From Candidatus Roizmanbacteria bacterium (lineage in GTDB: Bacteria > Patescibacteriota > Microgenomatia > UBA1406 > GWC2-37-13), in NCBI GenBank assembly GCA_013335175.1, contig JAAXWC010000003.1, forward strand, positions 1-64,000: a stretch of DNA of 64,000 bases. Reading direction: 5' to 3'. This document shows, in pieces, positions 63,193 through 64,000 of the stretch (positions are counted from its first letter, which is position 1; every line of letters begins with the position of its first letter). Made by a program: the position numbers and the translations under genes. The notes beneath the pieces were generated by a model. That model had not been told where the DNA came from and searched no databases. It saw only the letters and a program-made list of their open reading frames with translations.

Positions 63193-64000
63193 ATGGGACA
63201 GATTGAACAAGTATCTGATCTTTCAGATACAAACATTCCAGATATATTTTTAAATCCTAATTCAACTCTTCTTGAACAAGCAGATTTGTGCTTGTTCGGA
63301 ATACAGTCCCAGTTTAGCAAGAATTTTTCGTATCAAATTCTTGTACTAAACAAGGAGGATACCGCTCATATTCACAAAATTTGCGAAGGTCAGAAAGAAA
63401 TTATCAACGATCTAGCTGGCGATCCCCTTTTATCCATTGGGTATCAACAAGGATATGAAAAAGCTATCAATATCATAAAAAATAATCCCAAATACATGTT
63501 GCAGTGGAGTAAATATGTAGGTGTACACATGACTCAAGTAAAAGATCTTCAGCATCAACTCAGTAATGGATATACAGAAGCGCACCGACCTACAGCATTT
63601 GTGGTAGGGTTTGCAGAGGCAATGCACGAGGTATCCGAACATTATTTATTGATACAACAGGCCAAAGAAGAAAAAGAAGTTCTCATAAATGCTCCTGCAG
63701 AACTGAGGGAAATATCGGGAATCTTTATGTTCTTTGATCATCTTGCAGGAACAAATATTCGAGATGCAGTGAATGAGGGGTTTGCTTTTCAAAAAAGGGC
63801 TATGGTAAAGTATAATCCCAACCTGTCACCTCACCTCGTTTCCATAGACAAGGTTATTTCTGACTACGAATGTGAAGCTTTATTGCAGAAATCGAGAATG
63901 AGCATTTATCTCATGTTACAAAAATTAGAAGATACTTTAAGACCTATTATAACTACAAATAGCAATTTATATGAAAATCCCCATGCACAGGCAATGACCG
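63193..64000 (+). CDS. Unidentified gene, 5' part (runs off the window)
   Basis: An open frame of 269 codons from ATG 63193 to the window end. It is soluble, without membrane helices, rich in helices, with several Cys; no family recognised. TATAAT at 63171-63176 is 16 nt before the ATG. The divergent ABC permease gene starts 57 bp away. Confidence 0.7.
   Translation, partial: MGQIEQVSDLSDTNIPDIFLNPNSTLLEQADLCLFGIQSQFSKNFSYQILVLNKEDTAHIHKICEGQKEIINDLAGDPLLSIGYQQGYEKAINIIKNNPKYMLQWSKYVGVHMTQVKDLQHQLSNGYTEAHRPTAFVVGFAEAMHEVSEHYLLIQQAKEEKEVLINAPAELREISGIFMFFDHLAGTNIRDAVNEGFAFQKRAMVKYNPNLSPHLVSIDKVISDYECEALLQKSRMSIYLMLQKLEDTLRPIITTNSNLYENPHAQAMT

Overview
The window looks like part of a small-genome Patescibacteria (Candidate Phyla Radiation) chromosome, probably Microgenomates-like; the assignment is inference. 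The reasons are: reduced and unusually short housekeeping proteins (uL10, bL12, a bL31 with a Lys-rich tail, a short RF1); a large glycosyltransferase/ABC-exporter surface locus; Thr/Pro-rich membrane-anchored surface proteins; many start codons only 6-7 nt behind a TATAAT-like box; and standard code with TGA used as a stop. No rRNA, tRNA or CRISPR array was seen.

Layout. 0-1.4 kb: an IS1595-type transposase remnant and a small DUF3467/DUF433/DUF5615-like operon. 1.4-28.6 kb: a surface-glycan locus with a Wzx-type flippase, GDP-mannose 4,6-dehydratase, an FAD oxidoreductase of the UDP-galactopyranose mutase class, RmlC, several GT2 transferases, a GDP-mannose 3,5-epimerase-like enzyme, other sugar epimerases, SAM methyltransferases, polytopic GT39/DUF2142-like membrane proteins and a Wzm/Wzt-type ABC exporter. 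The stretch 11.6-19.7 kb is visibly more AT-rich and free of the dispersed repeats, as if acquired separately. 28.6-41 kb: a secreted FN3-like protein, pyruvate kinase, LepA, a Thr/Pro-rich surface protein, MiaA, a divergent FolD and a 702-residue protein of unknown function. 41-48 kb: gyrA, ppa, gyrB, rplL-rplJ and rpmE. 48.6-51.6 kb: a MazG-like enzyme, a BrnT/BrnA-like toxin-antitoxin pair, a membrane protein and a short RF1. 52-57.5 kb: hisS, an HtrA/CtpA envelope protease pair and the rpsF-ssb-rpsR operon. 57.6-64 kb: a GT39-like protein, a Nudix hydrolase, a SIMPL protein, a three-gene ABC-2 transporter and an unknown gene leaving the window.

The most distinctive feature is a family of short palindromic repeats, centred on GTCATTCCGG...CCGGAATCGTTGT, in most intergenic gaps between 8.7 and 52 kb. 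Two nearly identical 412-bp copies of a compact element (24.0 and 34.3 kb, opposite orientation) carry a GIY-YIG nuclease gene between these same palindromes. Solo copies look like the right end of the element, and another repeat class looks like its left arm. Two solo copies lie in frame inside coding genes (lepA and a GT2 gene). Stem bases co-vary between copies. This suggests a GIY-YIG-associated REP/MITE-like system. A second theme is apparently pervasive leaderless transcription.
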